This document shows, one piece after another, positions 43,784-54,272 of a DNA stretch of 64,000 bases. The stretch is from contig CAVRSV010000013.1 in the NCBI GenBank assembly GCA_963723965.1, forward strand, positions 1-64,000. The letters run 5' to 3'. The notes under the pieces are model-generated. The model saw nothing but the letters and a program-made list of their open reading frames with translations. It was not told the origin of the DNA and searched no databases. The position numbers were made by a program, and so were the translations under genes. This DNA is from JARRKC01 sp963723965. Its GTDB lineage: Bacteria > Acidobacteriota > UBA6911 > RPQK01 > JAPXNP01. Numbering within the stretch: position 1 is the stretch's first letter; each line of letters starts with the position of its first letter.

Positions 43784-44479
43784 ATGGACGATCCGGTTCG
43801 AAAGCTGGCCGAGCAATTGGGTTTCTTCTCCGAAGTCGGGGTGACCCATCTCGACGTCCGTCCCGGAGACACCGTGGCCGCCGAACCGGCCAAATCGACT
43901 GAGACCCCGGAGATGACCCTCGAGGAAATCCGTGAAATCCTGGGTGAGTGCACCCGCTGCAAGCTCCACGGAGGGCGGACCCATATCGTCTTCGGGGTTG
44001 GTGACCCGAATGCGGATCTGATGTTCGTCGGGGAGGCGCCCGGAGCCGATGAGGATCGTCAAGGAGAACCCTTCGTGGGCCGGGCCGGTCAACTGCTCAC
44101 CAAGATCATCGAGGCCATCGAACTGCAGCGCGAGCAGGTGTACATCGCCAACATCCTCAAGTGCCGTCCGCCCCAGAACCGCGATCCGCAGCCGGATGAA
44201 GTGGCTTCCTGCGAGCCCTTCCTCTTCCAGCAGATCGAGGTGATTCGACCCATGATCATCGTCGCCCTGGGCAAGTATGCGGCGCAGACACTGCTGCGGT
44301 CGACGGAGGCCATCTCCCGCCTGCGCGGCCGTTTCTTCGAGTATCGGGGGAGCCTGCTCATGCCCACCTTCCACCCCTCCTATCTGCTGCGGAATCCCAG
44401 CGGCAAGCGGGAGGTCTGGGAGGACATGAAGAAGGTCCGGGAGACGCTCCAGGAGCGAGGAAGCCGCTACTACCGGTGA
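43784..44479 (+). CDS. Family 4 uracil-DNA glycosylase (Fe-S)
   Basis: DNA-repair enzyme of 231 residues. After a ~45-residue leader with low conservation come the iron-sulfur cysteines CTRCKL, KCRPP and SC (in NRDPQPDEVASCEPF), the active site GEAPGADEDRQGEPFVGRAG and the distal HPSYLLRNP. Family 4 enzymes carry a [4Fe-4S] cluster and remove uracil from DNA. The ATG at 43784 has a GGGGGG tract upstream. It is followed by priA, also a genome-maintenance gene, and may share its transcript. Confidence 0.93.
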   Translation: MDDPVRKLAEQLGFFSEVGVTHLDVRPGDTVAAEPAKSTETPEMTLEEIREILGECTRCKLHGGRTHIVFGVGDPNADLMFVGEAPGADEDRQGEPFVGRAGQLLTKIIEAIELQREQVYIANILKCRPPQNRDPQPDEVASCEPFLFQQIEVIRPMIIVALGKYAAQTLLRSTEAISRLRGRFFEYRGSLLMPTFHPSYLLRNPSGKREVWEDMKKVRETLQERGSRYYR

Positions 44480-44546
44480 CCGGCGCCGGTTGGCCGTCGG
44501 CGGAGGGCCGGGCCGGTCCATCAGGTGCGGGTTTGCCGGAGTCGAA

Positions 44547-46799
<2,253 letters not shown>

Positions 46800-46802
46800 G
46801 CC

Positions 46803-47255
46803 ATGCTTCAGATCACACGGAAGGTACAGGAGGGGATGCTGGAACACGCCCGGGTCGTGGCGCCCGAGGAATGCTGCGGCCTGCTGGTGGGGAGGGACTC
46901 CCTCATGAACGAACGGATGCCCTGCACGAATGAGCGACACAGCGCGACCTCCTTCTCGATTCCGCCCGAGGAGTTGCTGGCTGCTTTCCGGCGGATCCGA
47001 GAGCAGGGCAAGCGACTGTTGGGGATCTATCATTCCCACCCCGCCGGACCTGAACATCCATCGAGCCGGGATGTCGACGAATTCGAATACCCCGAGGTCA
47101 GTTACTGGGTCGTCTCTTTGCACCGCCCCGCTCCTGTTGTACGCTGCTATCACTGGACCGGGAAAGGATTCGAGGAAGCTTCCTTCGACGTGCTCCCGAC
47201 TGCTGGGCGGTCCGGAGCACAGTCGCGGACCAACACGAGAGGAGCACTGACTTGA
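46803..47255 (+). CDS. JAMM/MPN+ (M67) metallopeptidase family protein
   Basis: Zn-dependent isopeptidase-type domain of 150 residues. The glutamate sits in APEECCGLLVGR, and the zinc motif HSHPAGPEHPSSRD has the expected H-x-H-P, S-x-x-D arrangement. Bacterial members often work with small ubiquitin-like sulfur carriers (ThiS/MoaD) in cysteine or cofactor biosynthesis, releasing the residue after sulfur transfer. No sulfur carrier is encoded next to it. It is placed between priA (3-base gap) and the GTPase gene (overlap), a cluster order I cannot explain functionally. Confidence 0.9.
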   Translation: MLQITRKVQEGMLEHARVVAPEECCGLLVGRDSLMNERMPCTNERHSATSFSIPPEELLAAFRRIREQGKRLLGIYHSHPAGPEHPSSRDVDEFEYPEVSYWVVSLHRPAPVVRCYHWTGKGFEEASFDVLPTAGRSGAQSRTNTRGALT

Positions 47256-48334
47256 GCAGGGTGCCAAGCGAAGCCAGAGGAACAGGACGTCGTGTCTTCG
47301 ACGGTGTCCGCGACCTGGGGCCCACCGACCTTCTCGATTTTCTCGAGCAGGTCGCGCTGCTTCTTCCCGAGGAGGTGCGCTATCGCCTGCGCCGGGTGAT
47401 TGCCTCCGCCGGAGGCAGCCGCGACGGTCTGCAGCGCGCCCTGGAAGTCGTTCGGGCTCAGTGGGAGGGCCTTCAGGCCGAAGATTCGGTGCGGATCGCA
47501 GTCATCGGTCCGGCCCGGACAGGAAAGTCCTCGCTCGTCGCCGCGATTGGTGAAGGGAGCGTGGAACGGATCGTCTCGCTGTTTACGGTCTACGACGTCC
47601 AGGGACTCGAGGAGTATCTGGGCTACGGGAAGAGTGACCGCGTGCTCGCCGACGCCCGGCGAGCCGACGTGATCTTGGTGGTGCTCGACGGCAGTGCGGG
47701 GTTTACGGGCGACACCATCGAACTGGTCCAGCAGCTGTGCGCGCTCAGTAAGCCCCTCGTGGTCGTGCTCAACAAGATGGACCTGGTCGAGAAGCCACGC
47801 AAGGTCATCGCCGAGGCCAAGCAGGCGCTGCGTGTTTCGGTCATCCCCACCTCGGTCAAAGAGCCGCAGACGATCCGCAGGCTATTGAAGGCCGTGGTGG
47901 CGGCCTACCCGAAGGCCCTGTATGCCTTGGCTCGCCAACTGCCCTCCTTTCGGTCTTCGATCTGCCGGGGAATCGTCAGCCAGGCGGCGTTCGGCAGCGG
48001 ACTGATCGGGGCCTTGCCTCTTCCCATCAGCGATCTTCTGCCTATCTCCGCCATCCAGATCGCCATGCTCCTCAAGATCGCCCGCGCCCACGGTTTTCGT
48101 ATCAACCGGGGGCGAGCCGGCGAGCTTCTGCCCCTGCTCGCGGCCGGCCTCCTGGTGCGCGAGGGGTGTCACCGTCTCAGGGAGCGACTGCCCGAACAGT
48201 CGAAGCTCCTCTCCATCGCTGTCGGAGGAACCTGGACCTACCTGGTCGGGTTGGCCGTCGTGGAGTACTTCGAGCGATTGCGACGAGGGTTCGATTCCGG
48301 ATTGCTGTCGCCGAGCCAGGTGCCGTATGAATGA
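47252..48334 (+). CDS. GTPase domain-DUF697 membrane protein
   Basis: Protein of 360 residues. An N-terminal ~75-residue helical part leads to a GTPase-like domain with P-loop VIGPARTGKSSLVAAIGEG, a DVQG switch motif and VLNKMDLVEK. The C-terminal half is a DUF697-type (YcjF/TIGR01620-like) region with hydrophobic helices (ISDLLPISAIQIAMLLKIARAHG). Such proteins are thought to associate with membranes; the role is unknown. The start is TTG, overlapping the JAMM gene by four bases. The end overlaps the next coiled-coil gene. Canonical G3 'DTPG' is replaced by VYDVQG, so GTP hydrolysis may differ from that of Era-type proteins. Confidence 0.82.
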   Translation: MSRVPSEARGTGRRVFDGVRDLGPTDLLDFLEQVALLLPEEVRYRLRRVIASAGGSRDGLQRALEVVRAQWEGLQAEDSVRIAVIGPARTGKSSLVAAIGEGSVERIVSLFTVYDVQGLEEYLGYGKSDRVLADARRADVILVVLDGSAGFTGDTIELVQQLCALSKPLVVVLNKMDLVEKPRKVIAEAKQALRVSVIPTSVKEPQTIRRLLKAVVAAYPKALYALARQLPSFRSSICRGIVSQAAFGSGLIGALPLPISDLLPISAIQIAMLLKIARAHGFRINRGRAGELLPLLAAGLLVREGCHRLRERLPEQSKLLSIAVGGTWTYLVGLAVVEYFERLRRGFDSGLLSPSQVPYE

Positions 48335-48653
48335 GAAGGGTCCCGATTCGACAACGAGTGCCGGAACCACGAAACTCGAGAAGTGGTCCGAGTCGGTGGA
48401 TTCCGAGCTCTATGATGAGTTGCTGAACCGCTATGAGCGGGTGCTCGTCTTTGCGGGCCAGCTGCAGGAGAAGCTGAAGAATCAGCGACTGCTGGCAGAG
48501 AAGAACGAAGGCCTGGAAGAAGAGAATCAGCGGCTGCGGCGAGTGGTCTCGGCCGGCGAAGCCTACATGAAGGTCCTCGAACGGGCCCTGGACGCGGTCG
48601 GGTTGACGGACTCTTCCGGTACCTCCGGAGAAGACCCTGGACAGAGAAGATAA
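48327..48653 (+). CDS. Unknown coiled-coil protein downstream of GTPase
   Basis: Protein of 108 residues with no domain I recognise. Residues ~25-75 read like a single coiled coil (YERVLVFAGQLQEKLKNQRL, then EKNEGLEEENQRLRRVV), with acidic and low-complexity ends. It overlaps the end of the GTPase-DUF697 gene by 8 bases, so the two are co-translated and the product may partner with the GTPase. No signal peptide or membrane segment is seen. The phosphate operon lies downstream beyond a 151-base promoter spacer. Confidence 0.65.
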   Translation: MNEKGPDSTTSAGTTKLEKWSESVDSELYDELLNRYERVLVFAGQLQEKLKNQRLLAEKNEGLEEENQRLRRVVSAGEAYMKVLERALDAVGLTDSSGTSGEDPGQRR

Positions 48654-48692
48654 CCCTCTTCTTTACTGTCCCTTGCCCGAGATTTCATCGGC

Positions 48693-48723
48693 CTGTAACA
48701 AGCCTGAAACAAAGGTTTGTTAC
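48693..48723 (+). promoter_or_regulatory. PHO-box-like direct repeat within an 11-bp dyad
   Basis: CTGTAAC-AAGC-CTGAAAC (48693-48710) has the 7-4-7 arrangement of the PhoB direct repeat (CTGTCAT type, half-sites 11 bp apart). The same bases overlap a dyad: GTAACAAGCCT (48695-48705) pairs with AGGTTTGTTAC (48713-48723) with one G-T. It lies about 80-110 bases upstream of the first response regulator gene, where autoregulation of a phosphate operon would be expected. Footprint or reporter data would decide between operator and RNA stem. Confidence 0.5.
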
Positions 48724-48804
48724 CTTCCCGTGAAGAATATGATCGGTCGCCGGTCGGGAGGGGATCCATGAGCCGGAACCGATCCAGAGGACCGCGGGGC
48801 TGCT

Positions 48805-49494
48805 ATGGCCAAGATTCTTGTCGTAGACGACGACCAGGACATCCTCGATCTGCTCAGTTTCAATCTGCACAAATCCGGATTCCAGTGCCTGACCGCGCCG
48901 GAGGGGCGCAGCGCGATGGAGATCGCCCTCGCCGACGATCCGGATCTGATCATTCTCGATGTCATGATGCCGGGCGAAAGCGGGGTCGACGTGTTGAAGC
49001 GTCTGAAGTACGAACCCCGGACGAAGGACATGCCCGTCATCATGCTGACGGCCAAGAGCGAGGAGGTCGACCGCATCCTCGGCCTGGAGCTCGGTGCGGA
49101 CGACTACGTGACGAAGCCCTTCAGCGTGCGCGAGCTGGTGCTTCGCGTCCAACGCACTCTGGAACGGCTGGACCCGTCCACCGTGCTCGACGGCACCGTT
49201 CTCAAGTGCAATGGGATCTCGCTCAACAGTGACCGCTACGAGGTTCGCGTTCAGGGTGAATCCATCCGCCTGACGACGACGGAATTCAACCTTCTCGCCT
49301 ACCTCCTCCGGAACAAGGGACGGGTGCTGTCGAGGGATCGTCTCCTGGAGCAGGTCTGGGGCTATCGTTACGGCGGCACGACGCGCACCGTCGACACCCA
49401 CATTCAGCGGCTGCGCGAGAAGCTGGGGCCCGAGGCCTCCTGCATCGAAACCATCCGAGGTGTCGGATACAAGGTCGCAGCGCTCAGAAATTGA
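48805..49494 (+). CDS. PhoB/OmpR-type response regulator, first copy
   Basis: DNA-binding regulator of 229 residues: receiver (VVDDDQDILDLL, phosphorylated Asp in IILDVMMPGESG, switch TAKSEE and Lys in VTKPFSV), then a winged-helix effector (VDTHIQRLREKLGPEA and IRGVGYKVA). It begins a four-gene unit with a PhoR-like kinase, another response regulator and PhoU, so phosphate control is the likely role. A PHO-box-like sequence lies upstream. Whether it or the downstream copy is the true PhoB is not decided here. The start ATG has AGAGGA at a somewhat long distance. Confidence 0.9.
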   Translation: MAKILVVDDDQDILDLLSFNLHKSGFQCLTAPEGRSAMEIALADDPDLIILDVMMPGESGVDVLKRLKYEPRTKDMPVIMLTAKSEEVDRILGLELGADDYVTKPFSVRELVLRVQRTLERLDPSTVLDGTVLKCNGISLNSDRYEVRVQGESIRLTTTEFNLLAYLLRNKGRVLSRDRLLEQVWGYRYGGTTRTVDTHIQRLREKLGPEASCIETIRGVGYKVAALRN

Positions 49495-49602
49495 AGAATT
49501 CTCCCCCTGCGGTCCCCTCGGACCGGACCTCCACTGGCCTCGGTTCCTCCGAGTCTGTTAAATTGCGCCCGAGTAGATCCTGGTTGCCGGGCGGTATCTG
49601 AT

Positions 49603-51363
49603 ATGGCGATGACCTTCCGCGTCAAAGTTCTGGTGTCCTTCCTCCTTGTGATCGTCCTGTCGATCAGTCTGTTCTATCTCTGGACTGCCGGCAGCCTGAA
49701 CAGTCTGATGCTCGAACTGGCAGTGGCCGATCTGAACCGGCAGGCCGAGGTCCTGCTGCCACTGATCCATACGGAAGACCCGAATCTCGATTCCTTCGTG
49801 GACGGACTCTCCCGACGGGGGGCTTTCCGGGTCACCGTGATCGCTCCGGACGGGACCGTCCTCGCCGATTCCGAGTTTTCGGGTCCAGCCCTGAAGGCGA
49901 TGGAAAACCACGCCCAACGGCCCGAAATCGTCGCCGCCCGGTTGGAGGGGGAAGGTCATGTCGTGCGATACAGCCGATCCACTGAACAGGAACTCGTCTA
50001 TGTCGCCAGGCCCCTGGCAGGAGGTCAGGGCTTTCTCCGACTCTCGCAGAGTCCTGGAGACATCGAGAGCTGGTCACGCAGCTTTCGGCATGCCCTGGGC
50101 CTGATGGCGCTGTTTCTCCTGGGAGGGGGCGGTATTGCGGTTTGGCTGCTTTCGCGCAGTCTGACGGGATCCGTGGCGACCCTTTCGGTGGCGGCGCGAA
50201 GGATCGGCAGCGGCGATTTCGTGACCGAGATTCCCGTCTATTCGGAGGACGAAGTCGGAAAGCTGGCCCGCCAGATGGAGCAGCTCGCGGGCCGCCTGGA
50301 GCAGCAGCTGCAACTGCTCGAATCGGAGCGGAATCACCTGACTGCAGTTCTCAACAGCATGAGCGAAGGCGTCCTGGTGATCGATGCCCGGGGGCGCATC
50401 GCGGACGTGAATCCGGCCCTGCGTTCGATGCTGGACGTTCGCGGTGAACCCATCGGGCGTTCGCCCCTCGAGGTCATCCGCGACGCGGCCCTGAGTGAGC
50501 GCATTCAGCAGGTGCGGAAGGAAGGGAACCGCAGCGAGCTGGAGGTTCACAATCTGGGACAGATCTTCCTCGCACGGATCGCGCCGATCGGTGAACCGGA
50601 CAGGAGCGAGGGGGCCGTGGTCGTCTTCCACGACATCACCGAACTGCGGCGCCTGGAGAATGTCCGCAAGGATTTTGTCACCAACGTTTCCCACGAGCTC
50701 AAGACGCCGCTGACCTCGATCCAGGGGTACGCCGAAACGCTGGCGCAGGAGGAGAGTCTCTCCCCCCTGCACCGGAGTTTTGCCGAGAAGATCTTCCGCA
50801 ACGCCGGACAGCTGGCCGAGATGATCGAGGAGCTCTTCAGTCTGGCGCGTCTCGAGAAATCTGCACAGAGTCTGCATCTCAGCCGTCTGTCCTTCGCCGA
50901 TTTGACGCAGGAAATCGAACTCGACTTCGCTCAGCAGCTGCAGGCCAAGGGCCTGTCGCTGCAGGTAGAGATGCCCGCCGCCGATTCCTCCTTCTGGGCG
51001 GCGGAGAGCTATATCCGGCGCGTGTTCCGCAATCTCGTCGAAAACGCCGTGAAGTACACCGAACGGGGTTCGGTGACCTTGTCCATGGAGCCCCGGGCGA
51101 AGGAGATCCTCTTCTGCGTGCGCGACACGGGTATCGGCATCGCAGAGGAGCATCTGGACCGGATCTTCGAGCGCTTCTACCGGGTCGATCGGGATCGATC
51201 CCGAAAGACGGGCGGTTCGGGAGTGGGCCTGGCCATCGTGAAACATATCGTGGAACTGCATAACGGACGGACCTGGGCGGAGAGCCGGCTCGGGCGGGGA
51301 ACGGCGATCTACTTCACGCTGCCCGTCCCCGACGACGGGACCGCCGAGGCAGGTGGCCGCTGA
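49603..51363 (+). CDS. phoR: PhoR-like sensor histidine kinase
   Basis: Membrane kinase of 586 residues: first helix (FRVKVLVSFLLVIVLSISLFY), a periplasmic domain of about 130 residues, second helix (~165-185) and HAMP (VAARRIGSGDFVTEI). A PAS domain follows (LTAVLNSMSEGVLVIDARGRI), then HisKA with the autophosphorylated His in NVSHELKTPLTSIQGYAETL. The HATPase has an N box (NLVENAVKYT) and G1/G2 boxes (DTGIGIAEEHL, GGSGVGLAIVKHI). The architecture matches extended PhoR proteins rather than the short enteric version. It lies between two response regulators and before phoU, so it may serve both. The kinase and PhoU would normally sense the Pst transporter, which is not encoded here. Confidence 0.9.
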   Translation: MAMTFRVKVLVSFLLVIVLSISLFYLWTAGSLNSLMLELAVADLNRQAEVLLPLIHTEDPNLDSFVDGLSRRGAFRVTVIAPDGTVLADSEFSGPALKAMENHAQRPEIVAARLEGEGHVVRYSRSTEQELVYVARPLAGGQGFLRLSQSPGDIESWSRSFRHALGLMALFLLGGGGIAVWLLSRSLTGSVATLSVAARRIGSGDFVTEIPVYSEDEVGKLARQMEQLAGRLEQQLQLLESERNHLTAVLNSMSEGVLVIDARGRIADVNPALRSMLDVRGEPIGRSPLEVIRDAALSERIQQVRKEGNRSELEVHNLGQIFLARIAPIGEPDRSEGAVVVFHDITELRRLENVRKDFVTNVSHELKTPLTSIQGYAETLAQEESLSPLHRSFAEKIFRNAGQLAEMIEELFSLARLEKSAQSLHLSRLSFADLTQEIELDFAQQLQAKGLSLQVEMPAADSSFWAAESYIRRVFRNLVENAVKYTERGSVTLSMEPRAKEILFCVRDTGIGIAEEHLDRIFERFYRVDRDRSRKTGGSGVGLAIVKHIVELHNGRTWAESRLGRGTAIYFTLPVPDDGTAEAGGR

Positions 51364-51404
51364 ACCCGTCACGAGCCGATGTCGAGGGAGACGGAACCCC
51401 TGGA

Positions 51405-52109
51405 ATGAGCCATCCATCCATCGTAATCGTCGAAGACGATGAAGACATCATCGAGCTGCTCCGCTACAACCTCGAACGGGAGAGGTTCCGGGTCCGGATC
51501 GCGCGAACGGGAGAACAGGGGGTTGAGCTGGCCCGCTCTCAGGAGCCCTCCCTGGTGATCCTCGACCTGGGTCTGCCCGGGATTCAGGGCCTCGAAGTGT
51601 GCCGTATTCTGAAGCGAGACGAGACGACGCGGAGTATTCCGATCATCATGCTGACGGCGCGGGGCGAGGAGAGCGACATCGTCCTCGGCCTCGAACTCGG
51701 TGCGGACGACTATGTGACCAAGCCCTTCAAGATCCGGGAGTTCATGGCCCGAATCCGGGCCGCCCTGCGACGCAATGCAGCGGATTTCGAGGCTCGGGGC
51801 GGCGTGGGACCGATTGTTGCCGGCACCCTCGAGATCGATCCGGTGCGTCATGAGGCGCGTCTTCGGGGTGAGCTGTTGCCACTGACGCGGGCGGAGTTCC
51901 GCCTGTTGCGGGCTTTGGCGGCCCATGCCGGGCGAGTGTTCACCCGCGACCAGTTGCTGCAGGACATCACGGAGGGTGAGGCCTTCATCTCGGATCGGAA
52001 TGTCGATGTCCACGTGCGCTCCATTCGCAAGAAGCTGGGCAAAGCGCGTCAGCTCATCGTCACGATTCGCGGGGTCGGCTACAAGCTGCGCGAGTCGGGT
52101 TGGGAATGA
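51405..52109 (+). CDS. PhoB/OmpR-type response regulator, second copy
   Basis: Regulator of 234 residues with receiver (IVIVEDDEDIIELLRYNLERE, Asp in LVILDLGLPGIQG, Lys in VTKPFKI) and winged helix (RNVDVHVRSIRKKLG, then IRGVGYKL). It is clearly related to the upstream copy but not identical: the acidic cluster and effector sequences differ throughout, so this is an old duplication rather than a recent one. Its place between the kinase and phoU fits the usual phoB position. The gene starts 42 bases after the kinase stop. Confidence 0.9.
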   Translation: MSHPSIVIVEDDEDIIELLRYNLERERFRVRIARTGEQGVELARSQEPSLVILDLGLPGIQGLEVCRILKRDETTRSIPIIMLTARGEESDIVLGLELGADDYVTKPFKIREFMARIRAALRRNAADFEARGGVGPIVAGTLEIDPVRHEARLRGELLPLTRAEFRLLRALAAHAGRVFTRDQLLQDITEGEAFISDRNVDVHVRSIRKKLGKARQLIVTIRGVGYKLRESGWE

Positions 52110-52237
52110 AGGAAACTCCAGAGGTCCCATCTCATGGACGTCCCCGGGCAGTCCCATGCCCCTCAATTCGATCAGGCCGCCAAGGTAGAATAGGGTCATC
52201 CCCAGCCGGCTGCACCGGTCAACAGAAAGTGGTGGCC

Positions 52238-52924
52238 ATGGAACCAAGACTCCAAGAGGAACTGGACGCCCTCAAACAGCGACTGCTGGAGATGGCCGCC
52301 CGGGTCGAACAGAACATCGAATTGGCCGTCAACGGCCTGAGAGACCGAAACGAGATCGCGTTGGCCTCGGTAGTGGACCAGGATGCGGAAGTCGACATCG
52401 CCGAGCTTCAGATTGACGAGGCCTGCATCGCCCTGCTGGCAAAGCAGCAGCCCGTGGGTCGCGATCTGAGATTCATCGCCACTGCCCTGAAGATCGTCAA
52501 GGACCTGGAACGGGTCGGCGACATTGCCAAAAATATCGCGAAACACGGACTGAGCCTCTTCCGGGAGCATTCACCGGTGACCTATCCCGGAGATCTCAGC
52601 CGGATGACCCGGGTCGTTCGCACTCTGCTGCACCAGGCCCTCGACGCCTTCGTGCGCCAGGACCCCATCCTGGCACGGCGCGTCATCGCCGGCGACGACG
52701 AGGTCGATCAGCTGCATCGCCAGAACGTGTCCTATCTGATCAAGCTCATGGTCGAGGACAGTTCCCTGATCAGTCCCATGACCCAGTACCTGGCGGTCAA
52801 CAAGTTCCTGGAGCGGATCGGCGATCACAGCAGCAACATTGCGGCGATGGTCGTCTACATGGTCGAGGGTCGCGACATCCGGCATCCCAAGAAGCAGCAG
52901 CGAATGCGCGAAGCCTCGCGCTGA
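52238..52924 (+). CDS. phoU: PhoU phosphate signalling regulator
   Basis: Helical protein of 228 residues with two three-helix PhoU repeats. Conserved acidic motifs are DAEVDIAELQIDEACIALLA in the first repeat and DDEVDQLHRQNVSYLIKLM in the second, where multinuclear iron can bind. LVKDLERVGDIAKNIAKHGL and LERIGDHSSNIAAMVVYMVEG are the matching helices. PhoU dampens the kinase when phosphate is plentiful and normally contacts PstB; no pst gene follows. I chose the ATG at 52238, where the fold begins. It ends the phosphate operon; heptamer repeats begin just after the stop. Confidence 0.93.
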   Translation: MEPRLQEELDALKQRLLEMAARVEQNIELAVNGLRDRNEIALASVVDQDAEVDIAELQIDEACIALLAKQQPVGRDLRFIATALKIVKDLERVGDIAKNIAKHGLSLFREHSPVTYPGDLSRMTRVVRTLLHQALDAFVRQDPILARRVIAGDDEVDQLHRQNVSYLIKLMVEDSSLISPMTQYLAVNKFLERIGDHSSNIAAMVVYMVEGRDIRHPKKQQRMREASR

Positions 52925-52928
52925 CGCA

Positions 52929-52949
52929 AGTTTCGAGTTTCGGTGCGAA
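52929..52949. repeat. Short heptamer repeat after phoU
   Basis: AGTTTCG twice, then GTGCGAA, in 7-bp phase, beginning five bases after the phoU stop. A related trio in phase (CAACTCG, AAACCCG, GAATTCG) sits at 53175-53195 at the other end of the same 284-base spacer, in front of the minus-strand gene end. Confidence 0.6.
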
Positions 52950-53174
52950 CCCGAGGGCGGGCTGCCGAAATGGTGATGGCTCCGGTCTGGTGCGCTTGCT
53001 CGCACTGGAGAGGGGTTTCGCTCGCCTGATCTCACGCCGCGCCGCAAAGAAATCTCTGGGGGCGGCGGCTTGGCGTACTCTGCGTCTTTGCGTGGAATCA
53101 AGCCGGCTGTGCATTGACTTGCCTGTCGCAGTCCGACTTATCGGAACCCTGACCATTTGGGTGAGACGCCCCCG

Positions 53175-53195
53175 CAACTCGAAACCCGGAATTCG
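53175..53195. repeat. Short heptamer repeat before DUF-type gene end
   Basis: Three 7-bp units, CAACTCG, AAACCCG and GAATTCG, in the same phase as the other spacers, 13 bases from the minus-strand gene stop. The rest of the spacer between the two arrays is unstructured. Confidence 0.55.
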
Positions 53196-53208
53196 GCACC
53201 GGACAGTG

Positions 53209-53757
53209 TCACCGGATCGGGGGCGGTGGAGGTCCGCAGGTGGCCGGAGGGGGAGTATAGCGCGGGCGCTTCTGGAACAGCGCAAACCCGATCACGGCGC
53301 CAACCACCGCAAACACCACCGAGACGATGAGATCGATCCCCAGCTGCAGCAGGACGATGCCGATGGACATCGCCCCACCCGCCATCAGCTGCTGCAGAAG
53401 CTGCCGCAGGGCAGGCGGAAGCTGTGCCTTGTCGAGTTGCTCGCGCAACCGGTCCAGTTGCTGCATTCCTGCGCCCAGTCGGAACTTCAGCAGAGAGAGG
53501 GGCAGGGCGACGACGGCCCAGATGATGCCCCCGAACACACCGGTCAGGATTCCGAGGACGGCCGCGTCGCCGTAGGTCGCGGTTGGGAAGTGCGCCGGAT
53601 AGTCCCGCAGGTACATGAACGAGGCCAGAATGCCTCCGCCGATCACCAGGGCGCAGCAGGCGCAGTTGATCAGATTGAGGAGGGGAAGCGCCGAGGTGAT
53701 CCCCAGGAAGAGGCCCCCCACCAGTGCGGGAACGACGATGTTCGGCTTTTCGTTCAT
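53209..53757 (-). CDS. Unknown four-helix membrane protein
   Basis: Protein of 182 residues with four predicted helices: IVVPALVGGLFLGITSALPL, CALVIGGGILASFMYL, LGILTGVFGGIIWAVVALPL and IGIVLLQLGIDLIVSVVF running on to AFVGAVIGFALF-type sequence. A ~40-residue amphipathic stretch (DRLREQLDKAQLPPALRQLL) sits between the third and fourth helices, and a proline-rich tail follows. I do not recognise a family with confidence. The ATG at 53757 has GAGGAG upstream and overlaps the stop of the DUF2085 gene by four bases, so the two are co-translated. Confidence 0.65.
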   Translation of the reverse strand: MNEKPNIVVPALVGGLFLGITSALPLLNLINCACCALVIGGGILASFMYLRDYPAHFPTATYGDAAVLGILTGVFGGIIWAVVALPLSLLKFRLGAGMQQLDRLREQLDKAQLPPALRQLLQQLMAGGAMSIGIVLLQLGIDLIVSVVFAVVGAVIGFALFQKRPRYTPPPATCGPPPPPIR

Positions 53758-54227
53758 TTGTGACTCCTCAGCAATCGCGAAGAGGGCAACTGCTCCAGGG
53801 CAAGGCGGACGAACAGTGCCAGCGGAAAGGCGGCGACGGCGCCGGACAGCCAGCGGCTCGTCATGGTGTTCTGCCAGACCACGAGATCCAGGAACATGGG
53901 CACGAAGAAGAGCACGAGCAGCCGCGGGTGAGCCTCCAGCCGTCGGCTGAGTCCGCCCAGGCAGGGCAAAAAGCAGGCGCCGATCAGGAACCCGCTGTAC
54001 AGGCCCAGGCAGCGGGCACAGACGGCGATCGGCTGACCCAGAAGTGCCGGACTGCGTGCCGGGATCTGATGGCAGATGGGGCGAAATCCGAAACGGATCG
54101 CCTGCTCGGCGCCGGTCCAGCCGGCGTGATGCAGCAACGGCGGCGCCAGGACGAGGCCGACCCAGATCGAGGCGGCCGCAACCAGGACCCAACTGGCAGG
54201 AGAATACCGGCCCGAGGTCACGCGCAT
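53754..54227 (-). CDS. DUF2085 family membrane protein
   Basis: Membrane protein of 157 residues with a conserved cysteine-rich loop: FGFRPICHQIPARSP, then AVCARCLGLYSGFLIG, matching the CHQ and CARCxGxYxG motifs of DUF2085. It has about four helices. The role is unknown. The start is not certain: ATG at 54227 is my choice, a TTG at 54266 is also in frame, and neither has a strong ribosome site. It follows the ppa gene on the same strand and overlaps the next membrane gene by four bases, making a three-gene unit. Confidence 0.75.
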   Translation of the reverse strand: MRVTSGRYSPASWVLVAAASIWVGLVLAPPLLHHAGWTGAEQAIRFGFRPICHQIPARSPALLGQPIAVCARCLGLYSGFLIGACFLPCLGGLSRRLEAHPRLLVLFFVPMFLDLVVWQNTMTSRWLSGAVAAFPLALFVRLALEQLPSSRLLRSHK

Positions 54228-54272
54228 GATCGACGGGATAGTAATCGATTGCGGAGGGACCCGCAAGCGATG

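Noticed and set aside
49510..49525. CGGTCC-CCTC-GGACCG hairpin after the first response regulator gene
   Set aside because: Six bp only, no T-run, and lies inside what is probably one operon; too weak to call.
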